This document shows positions 21,233-33,465 of a stretch of DNA of 64,000 bases, piece by piece (the stretch's first letter is position 1; every line of letters starts with the position of its first letter). Source of the DNA: Wurfbainia villosa (lineage: Eukaryota; Streptophyta; Magnoliopsida; Zingiberales; Zingiberaceae); the NCBI GenBank assembly GCA_025175895.1, contig CM046006.1, forward strand, positions 69,336,288-69,400,287, read 5' to 3'. Under the pieces are notes generated by a model. The model did no database searches. It had not been told where the DNA came from and was given only the letters and a program-made list of their open reading frames with translations. A program made the position numbers and the translations under genes.

Positions 21233-21852
21233 TGTCACGCCCCGAGAGCATACCGAGCCGAAAATCAAACGGACGACACCTCCCCTGTACGTGGCAACAT
21301 TTCGGGTTAATACAAGGCCCGTAGGCCCACAATAACAACAATATATATAACAAAACAACAACTACACAAAAACACAGCGGAAACATACCACAACAATACA
21401 ATAATCCCATACATGCATACTGGTATGACTAACACATCACAACGATACAAAACTTTGACAAAAAATCCGAATATACAACATGTACATCACGAAAACTCCA
21501 AAACACAATACACAATGGACGAAAAGCCCAAATACACACGGGAGCCTTGGAGGTGAGATGAGATGATGTCAACCGGCGGTGCTCCAAGCTGTCCCGAAGT
21601 CTTCTACCTGTTACCTGGGCGACAGAAAACCCAGGGTCCGCGGGGGGTGGTGAGTAAAACTCAGCAGGTAATAGAAAACATGTATATATATGTAATATCA
21701 CATGTATTTCAATGACATACTCTAGAAGTACAACAGGTATATCAGCATAGTATATAAATACAAGCATATACCGTCTAACTGAATGATCAACATAAAAATG
21801 CAGACATACCTGAAGTCTGCCACGCTACTCTGATCCAACTTGAATATATATC

Positions 21853-21855
<3 letters not shown>

Positions 21856-21919
<64 letters not shown>

Positions 21920-21931
21920 TCTCAACCATCA

Positions 21932-21979
<48 letters not shown>

Positions 21980-21990
21980 ATATATATATA
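21856..21990. repeat. AT dinucleotide expansion in LTR 2
   Basis: Two (AT)n runs separated by AGATCTCAACCATCAG, a motif that also precedes the (AT)n at about 22210. LTR 1 has only a short (AT)n at this place (about 29688-29702), so the expansion arose after the two LTRs separated. Confidence 0.85.
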
Positions 21991-22779
21991 AATAACAGGA
22001 AGAGTAGATCAACTCAAAATATACTCTAGCTACAGGTCAAAGTATCTAGTGGTCTGTCCAACACATACCAATATCCGACACAATCGTATAACAAATGCAA
22101 GAGACATGCATGAATATGATGTCCACCCAAATGCAACAAGCATAGTACAAACAAATGCAACATCACAATAATCATATATATATAGACCGCATCTATATAT
22201 ATATTGATCTCAACCATCCATATATATATATATATATACATACATATATGTATCTATATATGGTAATATGCAAAGTGCCATAAGATACGGCAATGCAACA
22301 TGCATGGTCATGCCTGCTCACCCCTACTCGCTACCACGACCCCAGTGTGGCCTAGGTGGCACGACATGATAACTATCCCGACTCCAGCCGCCACCACTCT
22401 CGAGTGACCGAGTTGGGTAGTATGATCAAGTAGCATATGAGCATAAAGAGCTCGCTACGCAACGGGGGTCCCTGCTGCTGGCCACTCCGACTAACACTAC
22501 CAATGAGTGGTCGAGTACCACGCACCCAGGACAACTGCACGCAACTCCAACTACCACCGTCTATAGTGGTAGAGTGCGGCACAATAGATGCTCTGCCCTC
22601 ACACCAGTTACTCCTCGGGGAGTGCTCTGGGAGGCAAGATGACTGACGACTCTCTCAATCCCAAGGGAGACTATGTCGTCAGAATGCATGCAAATGACAT
22701 ATGTATCTTTGTCACACGCGTACAACCATCTACCACAGACTCTCTGTTCAAAGAAAGAATCATACCCATCTAATCAATA

Positions 22780-22975
22780 CTCTCGTCTGTAGAGAGTTGT
22801 ACTCAGATCGGACGGATCTCTATCCTGAGAGGCAGACTCAATCGATTATAACTCTCTCCAATAGAGAGTCGTACTCGACTGATCATAACTCTCTCTCCAA
22901 TAGAGAGTCGTACTCAACTGATCGACGCACTCTCTATCCGATAGAGAGTCATACTCGACTAATCATACTAAGATG
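22780..22975. repeat. Palindromic minisatellite in LTR 2
   Basis: About five degenerate units of roughly 39 bp with the hairpin ACTCTCTCCAATAGAGAGT, each followed by CGTACTC(G/A)ACTGATC. The same array occurs in LTR 1. Confidence 0.8.
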
Positions 22976-25077
22976 GGACCACTGGTCCGCAGCGACACAC
23001 TAATCACCCTTCACTTAACCATTACACAACTCATGGTTGGTAACAGTATGCAACATACAGGTATTGGAAGTAAATCCTACATTTAAGGCATTACCTACCC
23101 ATGGATGACCTTCTTGCCAATTTATAAATTGGATCATCCTCCGTACTAACATTTACACCCTGCTAAACAACTAGGTCAATTTACATCACATCTATAACTC
23201 CTAAATCATGATAGGGTATATGTGTGATATCAACAATTGAGCATAAATACATCAAACGATAAGTTCAAGCATACGATAATAAGAGCAGGGTCAAGGTAAT
23301 ATGAACACCTAACATGCTCATATCAATAACTAAATCTGAAATGCAATACATCTACCCGGACCAGGTAGGAAATTACCCACCTTCTAAGAAGCTCATAGTA
23401 ATATCTTCACGGTCGCGGTCCTGTCTCGTATCCACGTCCTGCACATATCAAGCATTATGATTAAGTGCAAGCATACATCGAATGATTAAATCAAACCCTA
23501 CATCGACTTCGTATCTCGATCAACTAGATTGATCTAATTATCTAGTTAACCTAATTAAGCCTTCACATCTATCTTTATATTTCATCACCAGCCAACCATT
23601 AGATCGAACGACAAGACCACCAATGGTATACATCCATAAACATCCAAATCCATACTTACCAAGCTTAGCTTCCGACACCCAACCTCTTGATCCAAATTTG
23701 AATCCACCGCCAAACTGGATTTACAAGAAACTCAATTCTTCTAATCCTCACAACCTGTCAAACACAGAAATCACTTAGCCCCCTTCAATCACGTTTAAGA
23801 TATCAACTTGTTCCAATCATTTTGAGCAGGGAAACCAACCTTGCTCACCTCGCCTAAAAACCCATTACAAACCTTCATGAAACCTACTGTAGGCATCCAT
23901 AATTCAAGAACAGAACAAAACATCAAAGCTGTAAATATAGCTTACCTATCTTAGAAGTCTCTCGGCAGTCCCCCCCTTCCTCAATTATTCAGCCTTCAGC
24001 GTCCACAGTAGCATCCAAAACATTCTCCCTCAAACCTTGCCTCCCCATTCACAGCTTTACACCTGCACTTGAGGTCAACTTGGAAGACGATGATGAAATG
24101 GGGAATAGCGATGTCGATCGAGCACAGTGATGCCCTCGTCGATCTAAACTCACGCGAATAAGGGAGTCGAGGGGCAGCCACATAGTGAGTGGCGACCAAC
24201 GCTGCTGCTTGGGGTGAGTAGTCAGCCGAAGATGCCCTACGCTTGTTGAGATCGGGAGGTGGCGGCGTTCAGCGAGATGCTCCAAAGGCAATGGGACGGT
24301 CGTCTCTTGCAGAAGAGAAAGGGCGCAATCGTCGCAGTGACATCAGGTGGTCTGGCGCGACGAGGTGAGGTGAAGAAACAACGGCGATAGGGCGGCGGAG
24401 ATCCACACCGGCGACAGCAACTCTCTCATGGCGACGACGAGGGGCGCGGCGAGCGGTGAGAGGCAGAGAGATCACGACTGGGAATGGCGGATCGGAGAAG
24501 GAGGCTCGCCGCGTCGGCGCGAAGAGGCGATCGGGAGAAATAGGGCGGCTGGTGCTCGAGTGTGGCGGCGCGCGGAGAGAAGAGGCGCGGCGTCGGTGGC
24601 AGAGGAGGGTGACGATGAAGAAATCACGGCTGGAAAGAGATCAGGGAAGAGGGATCGGGCGGTGAAGGAAGGAATGACCTATTGGGGGAGAAGAAAATGC
24701 TCGGGGAAGTAAAAGTCGACGGCGAGAAACGCAGCAACTTGGCGTTACCAAATGAAGCGGGTCGAGTTTCGCAAACGGGTTGAGTTTGCGGGTTGGATTC
24801 GGGCTTAAAAACGGGTTAGGTTCGGACTTAAACCGACTGGTATCAATCCATTAAATTTAGGATTTTACAATTAAACTTAAGTCAATTAAACCTTATTAAT
24901 CCCCTCATACCCAGATGACTCAAACAGGTTTTCCCGAAGCCTATTAAATCTTTCCCCACGTAATAGCTATAGAAATTTCCATTTAAGTCCAGGAAAATTT
25001 CTAAAATTCTAGGAAAAATTCATATGGTATTTTCCTAATTAACAAGCATTATAAATTTTTTTTTCTGGTATTTTACA

Positions 25078-28000
25078 TTCTCCCCCACTAATAAAAATTT
25101 GGTCCCCAAATTTCCTACTTAAGCACAACGAGTAAGCACTATCATGCTAATCAACTCAAGTACTTCGAGAAAAGTAAGGCACCTCAAGTAAACAAGTGGG
25201 GGTATTGAACTCGAATATGATTTTATATCTCTCATATAGTCACTAACATCACTCACCTATACTCCCAACAGAACTTCTATAGTCTGGATAATACACTATG
25301 ACTAACCACCTAACTGCAGGTGAACAACTGCACCAGAGTGAAGCTCTATATCAATGACATGTTAGAGACTTTGTTGGAATCATACGGTGAATCTTGAATC
25401 ACTATCGGAAACGATACCCAAGGAAACTCAAGAAAGCGAAAATCTCCTTGCGGTATAATTTATCAGTGACGGACAAAATTCATCTTCTGACTTTGTAGAA
25501 AATGAAGCGGTGATTAACCAGAGCCATCGATTATTCAAATCGCATCAAGTCCTTTCCGAATTATGGGCAATCCCATAACGAAATCAATAATGATATGCTC
25601 CCACTTCCAATCTAGAATCGGAATTTTCTAGAGCAATCTAGCGAGTTTCTGATGTTCCTCCTTCACCTACTGGCATACTAAACATCGAGCAGCACAATCT
25701 GCTATACCCCTCATCATATCGTTCAACCAGTATAAAACCTTTCACTCTTGGTACATCCCAATACCATCAGGATGTATAGCAAATCTCAATTAAAGTGCTT
25801 CCTGCAACAACTCTATAGTAGCTACACATTAGCTAGTCAAAACTCCATGAACATTTCTGCTCCATATAACTACTACACGAGATTATAACTGCTAAAATCA
25901 CTTCACGTGTGTAACAACTTATCTCGTAGTTTCTTAACCGTCGTAAGCATAAGATACGTATCATGCAACTACATCGGAATTGCTCTGATCCCTGAAACGA
26001 CGCATCTGCGTACATCATCCTTTTTATCCACTCCGGAAGGATTAACTAATACTCGTGTAAAAGTTAACCACCGTCTAGGTCTTGTAAACTGGTTTCACCA
26101 ACTTCCGACTAAATGATTTCCATCATCACCTTTGTCAAACAAGTCCGTGGTATAGTAATGCTTAAAAGCATCCCATCCACATTCGTAGGAATAACAAAAT
26201 CAATACAAGGAAACAACAACTACGGTGGTCGACTGCGCAACTCCAACTACCACCATCAATAGTGGCCAAGTTACGCAACTCCAACAATTACAAAAGGATC
26301 CAATCGTGTTCAGGATACACGATTCTCAAATCCAGTGACGACTAAATCGTTAATTAGTCTAGCAACTTAATCGAAATTCATACAATTCATACCAAGTATG
26401 AAATTGTCATCTTTACACACCTGCATCCTCTTTACTCTACGCTGATGATATATATTAATCATCACAACGACAATGATAATTGTATGACTCCATGTCACTA
26501 CAATATCAACACTCCCGTCGCAAATCAACCTTAGAGTATACACAGGTGTCCTTTGTTAATCTAAACAGATCATTTATCCACAACGAAGGATCTTCATTTA
26601 AAACAACTACTGTATTCATCATCGATAATCGATGCATAATTTCAAAGGTTTATCCCTCTTTTATCAACGAGTTCCGGATCTTCTCAAGGAGGAATATTGG
26701 GATAGATAAATATCCCCTCCAACATCTCCTATGATCGCAACTCACATTATTCCAATTTCCATAATGTTTAACAACACTGATACCAACAAAAAAATATCAT
26801 TCGATATGTGATCTTCGATACCGAACTATTTTCGCAATCATTTTGATCGTCTACTCCACTTGCCTAAGCAACAACAAGCCTTGGAGTTCATCCGAAATTA
26901 CAACCGAATGCTCTCAGATTATACACACATCCGAAAGACATATCGTACCATACTTCCAACAATTTGACCATCCGTAAGGATATGTCTACAGTAAAAGTAT
27001 GTATATCAAAGTCTAAGGACACCCCTTAACTTTTTAATTGTTGGTCCACATCTCACCTGATAGTAGAGATACCACCGACCTACAAGTCGATGTATAGGAA
27101 CCCCTTCTTATCCAACTGAGAATGTTCTAGATACAGATACCTGTAACTACAAGCATCTCTCAATATATTAACCTAGAGGGTAAACTAAAGTAATACCCTG
27201 AACGATCAAATATCTGTCGATCCGATCCAAAGGCTCCTCGTAGGTCTCGGTCTTTCTCCGAAGAGAACCAGATCATATCCAACAGTTCGCGACAAAGCAG
27301 TCGCATTCCTGCGATGAATGATCCGAGGCTTTTTCCTAGATCATCCGATCCCATCACTTAATCTTACGAGCTGCAACTACAGAATACCGAATAGATACGA
27401 CCTTCATCGTATACTCTCTCTTCTGTACTAAGAAAAACACATCTGGAGGTAACTGTTTGTTGTTTTCTGCTGAGTCTTCTACAATGTCTTCTGCTGATGC
27501 TGCTTCTGTGCTGATCTCTGCTGAAGGGGAGTATCAAGGAACTCCAACCACGCCTGAGGAAGTAGGTTGTTGCTGATGAGATAACTCAATCCTCTGTGCT
27601 AATATATGCTATCGAAGCGATATATTATCCTCCCGGAACACCATTGGTAGTCTTCAACTGAGTCTTCAAAATACACCACCTCCTCTATACTGGTTGCTCA
27701 CAATAGCATCAGATGAACTGATCCAATGGATATCTGACTTCACGTGTCTTCGTGATCTGCACTGCACGCACACAATCCTTTCGAAGTCTTTGTTCTGATT
27801 TTGCTGATATCCTCGAGAATATCCTGATGATCTGCAATTGGTCTTCCATAATCGGAGAGTAGCTCAAAGCCTATGACTCTGATCTTGCTCCTTTTATCCA
27901 ATAGTCGGAGACTTCTGACTCTAATAAGTTAACCTGCAATATTTGCTTATCGGTCTCCAACTCTTAAACCCTTGTACGGAGTCATTTCTAAACTCCTGTC

Positions 28001-29064
28001 TCAATCCAACGTCTTTCGGCAGGATCTGGTAGAAGATCCCGACATCCTTATCCAACTATAAGCCAATAACTCTGGGTGGCTTAAATCATCCATTAATCTT
28101 CTTGAGCTATTAGGTGGTAGTAACCTCTGCAAGTCTCACGACTCTGCACAGTACACTATTACTAACCGATCGCCCTTTCTGGAAGCTCAAGAATTCCTTA
28201 GAATGTGTCACTAAAAGTGACCCAGGAAAATATTCTCTTTCAACATCACTAAACCAATATCAAGTGATGTTTTATTTCCCGAAGGTCATTTTCTGCATTT
28301 ATCACCAAATACCGGCTTGATCCCGATAATAGTATGCAAACCACTCTTCTTTCTCGGTATAACATGAGTTAAGTACTCAAAAGTATTCTCAAAGTTATAC
28401 AACTCAGTACGACCAACCCAGGGATAAAATCCCTATGAAAAATCGTAACCTAGCCTTCTGCTATCTGCATCACAATAGTCTACAAGTTTGTTCATTACCC
28501 ACAGGTAATGATCTGACTAGCACAGTTAGTGAAAATCTCTAAGGCTGAAATCTCTGATTTCAACCAGAAATGTGACGACTTGACCCATGTTTTTCCGACT
28601 CAGTATTAGTCGGCTCTCAAAGGTAAATCACCTTTTCGACACGGTTCAAGACTCACAAACTCAACAGGTCGTTCCTGTGGTCAACTCATACCACGGTTAC
28701 GAATAATAACTGACATACTACAGGTTATTTCCTGGTATAAGCATCTAAATGCATAGCCAACATAACCGAGAGTATAAACCCTAAAGGTCACTCCGGTTGG
28801 TCGCCTCGGTGGACGATCCCTATTACAAGTCTGCACAGGTATCATAACTATATTGTATACACCTACTAATCAAATTTAGATAAATATCTACTAAACCATA
28901 AGTTTTTCAGGAATTCTTACCTCGTGCTGCTTGGAGCTCAGGCCGCTGTCCATCTCATCTCAGAAAACCAAAACCAAATAAATCGACTCCCGAGAATCCA
29001 AGACTCAACTCAAAAACAACATAGTATGACATCACAGAACCTTGGGCTCTGATACCACTAAAGT
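25078..29064 (-). pseudogene. Gypsy internal region, first copy, with RNase H and integrase remnants
   Basis: 3,987 bp between polypurine tract (25078-25090) and primer site (29044-29057, TGGTATCAGAGCCC on the minus strand). The RNase H remnant is at about 26020-25830 (YADAS motif, then LRNYEISCYTREVILAVI). An integrase zinc-binding and core start follow at about 25740-25540 (ADCAARCLVCQ after a frame change, then WKWEHI and DFVMGLP). Everything is interrupted by stops. Upstream of 26110 I find no convincing gag, protease or RT, so most of gag-pol is deleted or too decayed to read. Confidence 0.68.
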
Positions 29065-32000
29065 TGTCACGCCCCGAGAGCATACCGAGCCGAAAATCAA
29101 ACGGACGACACCTCCCCTGTACGTGGCAACATTTCGGGTTAATACAAGGCCCGTAGGCCCACAATAACAACAATATATATAACAAAACAACAACTACACA
29201 AAAACATAGCGGAAACATACCACAATAATACAACAATCCCATACATGCATACCGGTATGACTAACACATCACAACGATACAAAACTTCGACAAAAATCCG
29301 AATATACAACATGTACATCACGAAAACTCCAAAACACAATACACAACGGACGGAAAGCCCAAATACACACGGGAGCCTCGGAGGTGAGATGAGACGATGT
29401 CAGCCGGCGGTGCTCCAAGCTGTCCCGAAGTCTTCTACCTGTTACCTGGGCGACAGAAAACCCAGGGTCCGCGGGGGGTGGTGAGTAAAACTCAGCAGGT
29501 AATAGAAAACATGTATATATATGTAATATCACATGTATTTCAATGACATACTCTAGAAGTACAACAGGTATATCAGCATAGTATATAAATACAAGCATAT
29601 ACCGTCTAACTGAATGATCAACATAAAAATGCAGACATACCTGAAGTCTGCCACGCTACTCTGATCCAACCTGAACATATATCCAACATATATATATATA
29701 TAACAGGAAGAGTAGATCAACTCAAAATATACTCTAGCTACAGGTCAAGGTATCTAGTGGTCTGTCCAACACATACCAATATCCGACACAATCGTATAAC
29801 AAATGTAAGAGACATGCATGAATATGATGTCCACCCAAATGCAACAAGCATAGTACAAACAAATGCAACATCACAATAATCATATATATATAGACCGCAT
29901 ATATATATATATTGATCTCAACCATCCATATATATATATACATACATATATGTATCTATATATGGTAATATGCAAAGTGCCATAGGATACGACAATGCAA
30001 CATGCATGGTCATGCCTGCTCACCCCTACTCGCTACCACGACCCCAGTGTGGCCTAGGTGGCACGACATGACAACTATCCCGACTCCAGCCGCCACCACT
30101 CTCGAGTGACCGAGTTGGGTAGTATGATCAAGTAGCATATGAGCGTAAAGAGCTCGCTAAGCAACGGGGGTCTCTGCTGCTGGCCACTCCGACTAACACT
30201 ACCAATGAGTGGTCGAGTACCACGCACCCAGGACAACTGCACGCAACTCCAACTACCACCGTCTATAGTGGTAGAGTGCGGCACAACAGATGCTCTGCCC
30301 TCACACCAGTTACTCCTCGGGGAGTGCTCTGGGAGGCAAGATGACTGACGACTCTCTCAATCCCCAAGGGAGACTATGTCGTCAAAATGCATGCAAATGA
30401 CATGTGTATCTTTGCCCACTAACCATCTACCACAGACTCTCTGTTCAGCAAAGAGTCATACCCATCTAATCAATACTCTCTGTCCTGTAGAGAGTTGTAC
30501 TCAACAGATCGACGGGCTCTCTATCCTGTAGAGAGCCGTACTCAACTGATTATAACTCTCTCTCCAATAGAGAGTCGTACTCGACTGATCATAACTCTCT
30601 CTCCAATAGAGAGTCGTACTCAACTGATCGACGCACTCTCTATCCGATAGAGAGTCATACTCGACTAATCATACTAAGATGGGACCACTAGTCCGCAGCG
30701 ACACACTAATCACCCTTCACTTAACCATTACACAACTCATGGTTGGTAACAGTATGCAACATTCAGGTATTGGAAGTAAATCCTACATTTAAGGTATTAC
30801 CTACCCATGGATGACCTTCTTGCCAATTTATAAATTGGATCATCCTCCGTACTAACATTTACACCCTGCTAAACAACTAGGTCAATTTACATCACATCTA
30901 TAACTCCTAAATCATGATAGGGTATATGTGTGATATCAACAATTTAGCATAAATATATCAAACGATAAGTTCAAGCATACGATAATAAGAGCAGGGTCAA
31001 GGTAATATGAACACCTAACATGCTCATATCAATAACTAAATCTGAAATGCAATACATCTACCCGGACCAGGTAGGAAATTACCCACCTTCTAAGAAGCTC
31101 ATAGTAATATCTTCACGGTCGTGGTCCTGTCTCGTATCCACGTCCTACACATATCAAGCATTATGATTAAGTGCAAGCATACATCGAATGATTAAATCAA
31201 ACCCTACATCGACTTCGTATCTCGATCAACTAGATTGATCTAATTATCTAGTTAACCTAATTAAGCCTTCACATCTCTCTTTATATTTCATCACCAGCCA
31301 ACAATTAGATCGAACGACAAGACCACCAATGGTATACATCCATAAACATCCAAATCCATACTTACCAAGCTTAGCTTCTGACACCCAACCTCTTGATCCA
31401 AATTTGAATCCACCGCCAAACTGGATTTACAAGAAACTCAATTCTTCTAATCCTCATAACCTCACAAACACACGTAAATCACTTAGCCCCCTTCAATCAC
31501 GTTTAAGATATCAACTTGTTCCAATCATTTTGAGCAGGGAAACCAACCTTGCTCACCTCGCCTAAAAACCCATTACAAACCTTCATGAAACCTACTGCAG
31601 GCATCCATAATTCAAGAACAGAACAAAACATCAAAGCTGTAAATACAGCTTACCTATCTTAGAAGTCTCTCGGCAGTCCCCCCCTTCCTCAATTATTCAG
31701 CCTTCAGCGTCCACAACAGCATCCAAAACATTCTCCCTCTAGCCTTGCCTCCCCATTCACAGCTTTAGACCATGGGAATAGCGATGTCGATCGAGCACAG
31801 TGATTCCCTCGTCGATCTAAACTCACGCGAATAAGGGAGTTGAGGGGCAGCCACATAGTGATTTGCAACCAACGCTGCTGCTTGGGGTGCGTAGTCAGCC
31901 GAAGATGCCGTGCGCTTGTTGAGATCGGGAGGTGGCGGCGTTCAGCGAGATGCTCCGAAGGCAATGGGACGGTCGTCTCTTGCAAAAGAGAAAGGGCGCA

Positions 32001-32775
32001 ATCGTCGTGGCGACATCAGGCTGTCTGGCGCGACGAGGTGAGGGGAAGAAACAACGGTGACAGGGCGGCGGTAAAGAGGGCGGTGGAGATCCACACCAGT
32101 GACAGCAGCTCTCTCACGGCGACGACGAGGGGCGCGGCGAGCAGCGAGAGGCAGAGAGATCACGAATGGGAATGGCGGCAACCGGATCAGGAGAAGGAGG
32201 AACTCGCGCATCGAAGGCAAAGAGGCGATCGGGAGAAATAGGGCGGCTAGTGTTCGAGTGTGGCGGCGCACGGAGAGAAGAGGCATGGCGTTGGTGGCAG
32301 AGGAGGGCGATGATGAAGAAATCGCGGCTGGAAAGAGATCAGGGAAGAGGGATCAGGCGGTTAAGGAAGGAACGACCGATTGGGGGAGAAGAAAACGCTC
32401 GGGGAAGTAAAACTCGACGGCAAGAAACGCAGCAACTTGGCGTTACCAAATGAAGCGGGTCGGGTTTCGCAAACGGGTTGAGTTTGCGGGTTGGATTCGG
32501 GCTTAAAAATGGGTTAGGTTCGGACTTAAACCGACTCGTATCAATCCATTAAATTTAGGATTTTACAATTAAACTTAAGTCAATTAAACCTTATTAAGCC
32601 CCTCATACCCAGATGACTCAAACAGGTTTTCCCGAAGCCTATTAAATCTTTCCCCCCGTAATAGCTATAGAAATTTCCATTTAAGTCCAGGAAAATTTCT
32701 AAAATTCTAGGAAAAATTCATATGGTATTTTCCTAATTAACAAGCATTATAAATTTTTTTTTCCGGTATTTTACA
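29065..32775 (-). repeat. Gypsy LTR 1 of the array
   Basis: 3,711 bp; TGTAAAATACC at the minus-strand start (32775) and GGGCGTGACA at the end (29065). Palindromic minisatellite at about 30440-30670, GC-rich head at 31700-32410. It abuts the right part of the solo LTR at 32776. Confidence 0.8.
30440..30670. repeat. Palindromic minisatellite in LTR 1
   Basis: About five units of 39 bp (for example starts at 30552, 30591 and 30630) with an inverted CTCTCT...AGAGAG core. Confidence 0.82.
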
Positions 32776-33460
32776 CCTGTAGCATGAGTAGATTATGAGT
32801 TGGTATTACTCTTCCTGTTATATATATGTTGGATATATGTTCAGGTTGGATCGGAGTAGCGTAACAGACTTCAGGTATGTCTGCATTTTACGTTGTTCAT
32901 TTGGTTAAACGGTATATGCTTGTATTTATATACTATGCTAATATACCTGTTGTACCTCTAGATTATGTTATTGAAATACATGTGATATTACATATATACA
33001 TGTTTTTCTATTACCTGCTGAGTTTTACTCACCACCCCAACGGACCCTGGGTTTTTCTGTCGCCCAGGTAACAGGTAGAAGTCTTCGTGACGGCTTGGAG
33101 CACCGCTGGCTGACATCTCATCTCACCTCCGACGCTCCCATGTTTGTTTTGGGATTTTTGTCCGTCCTGTATTGTATTTTGGAGTTTTCGTGATGCACAT
33201 GTTGTATATTCGGATTTTGTCGAGGTTCCGTGTTGTGAGGTGTTAGTCATACCGGTATGCATGTGTGGGATTGATGTTGTGTTTTATGTTTCTGCTGTGT
33301 AGTTGTTGTAATTAGTTATTATGTTATTGTGGTTGTTTATATATTTATATATTGTTGTTATTGTGGGCCTACGAGCCTTGTATTAACCCGAAATGTTGCC
33401 ACGTACAGGGGAGATGCTGTCCGTTTGATTTTCGGCTCGGCATGCTCTCGGGGCGTGACA
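32776..33460 (+). repeat. Solo Gypsy LTR, right part
   Basis: Plus-strand LTR tail ending GGCATGCTCTCGGGGCGTGA CA at 33460 and followed by the TSD AGTGC. It is the inverted counterpart of 21233-22000 and 29065-29745 with clear divergence, so it is an older or different subfamily member. Compared with those LTRs, about 2.6 kb of the middle is missing between 18293 and 32776. Confidence 0.78.
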
Positions 33461-33465
33461 AGTGC

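Larger units (their letters stand above)
21233..25077 (-). repeat. Gypsy LTR 2 of the array
   Basis: 3,845 bp, shared between the two units. It contains two long (AT)n blocks (about 21856-21917 and 21933-21990), absent from LTR 1, which account for most of its extra 134 bp. It also holds a palindromic minisatellite (about 22780-22975) and a GC-rich head (23990-24720) that reads as Arg-rich short frames. Length is unusually large for a plant Gypsy LTR. Confidence 0.78.
18294..32775 (-). mobile_element. Tandem Gypsy array: LTR, internal, LTR, partial internal
   Basis: Minus-strand array inside the solo LTR. In transcription order it is LTR (32775-29065), internal (29064-25078), LTR (25077-21233) and internal (21232-18294, truncated). 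LTRs start TGTAAAATACC and end GGGCGTGACA. Each is followed by a tRNA-Met-type primer site, and the one complete internal region ends in a TGGGGGAGAA polypurine tract. The two 7.8-kb units look nearly identical, a constant 7,832 bp apart over the internal part. This arrangement is expected from LTR-LTR recombination between copies, with the last LTR lost by deletion. The primer type and integrase remnants suggest a chromovirus (Tekay/Del-like); that assignment is tentative. Confidence 0.78.

Noticed and set aside
22780..22975. A CRISPR-like array because of regular repeats and spacers.
   Set aside because: Units are contiguous degenerate minisatellite repeats inside a plant LTR, without unique spacers or associated genes.
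24428..24712. Arg-rich frames in the GC-rich head of the Gypsy array LTRs (also 31840-32453).
   Set aside because: Several overlapping frames on both strands, no shared start between the two LTR copies, and no domain. Typical of GC-rich leader sequence.
18294..32775. A segmental duplication of host DNA (two 7.8-kb copies).
   Set aside because: Primer sites, LTR ends and polypurine tract fall exactly at the unit boundaries, which explains the duplication as a retrotransposon array.
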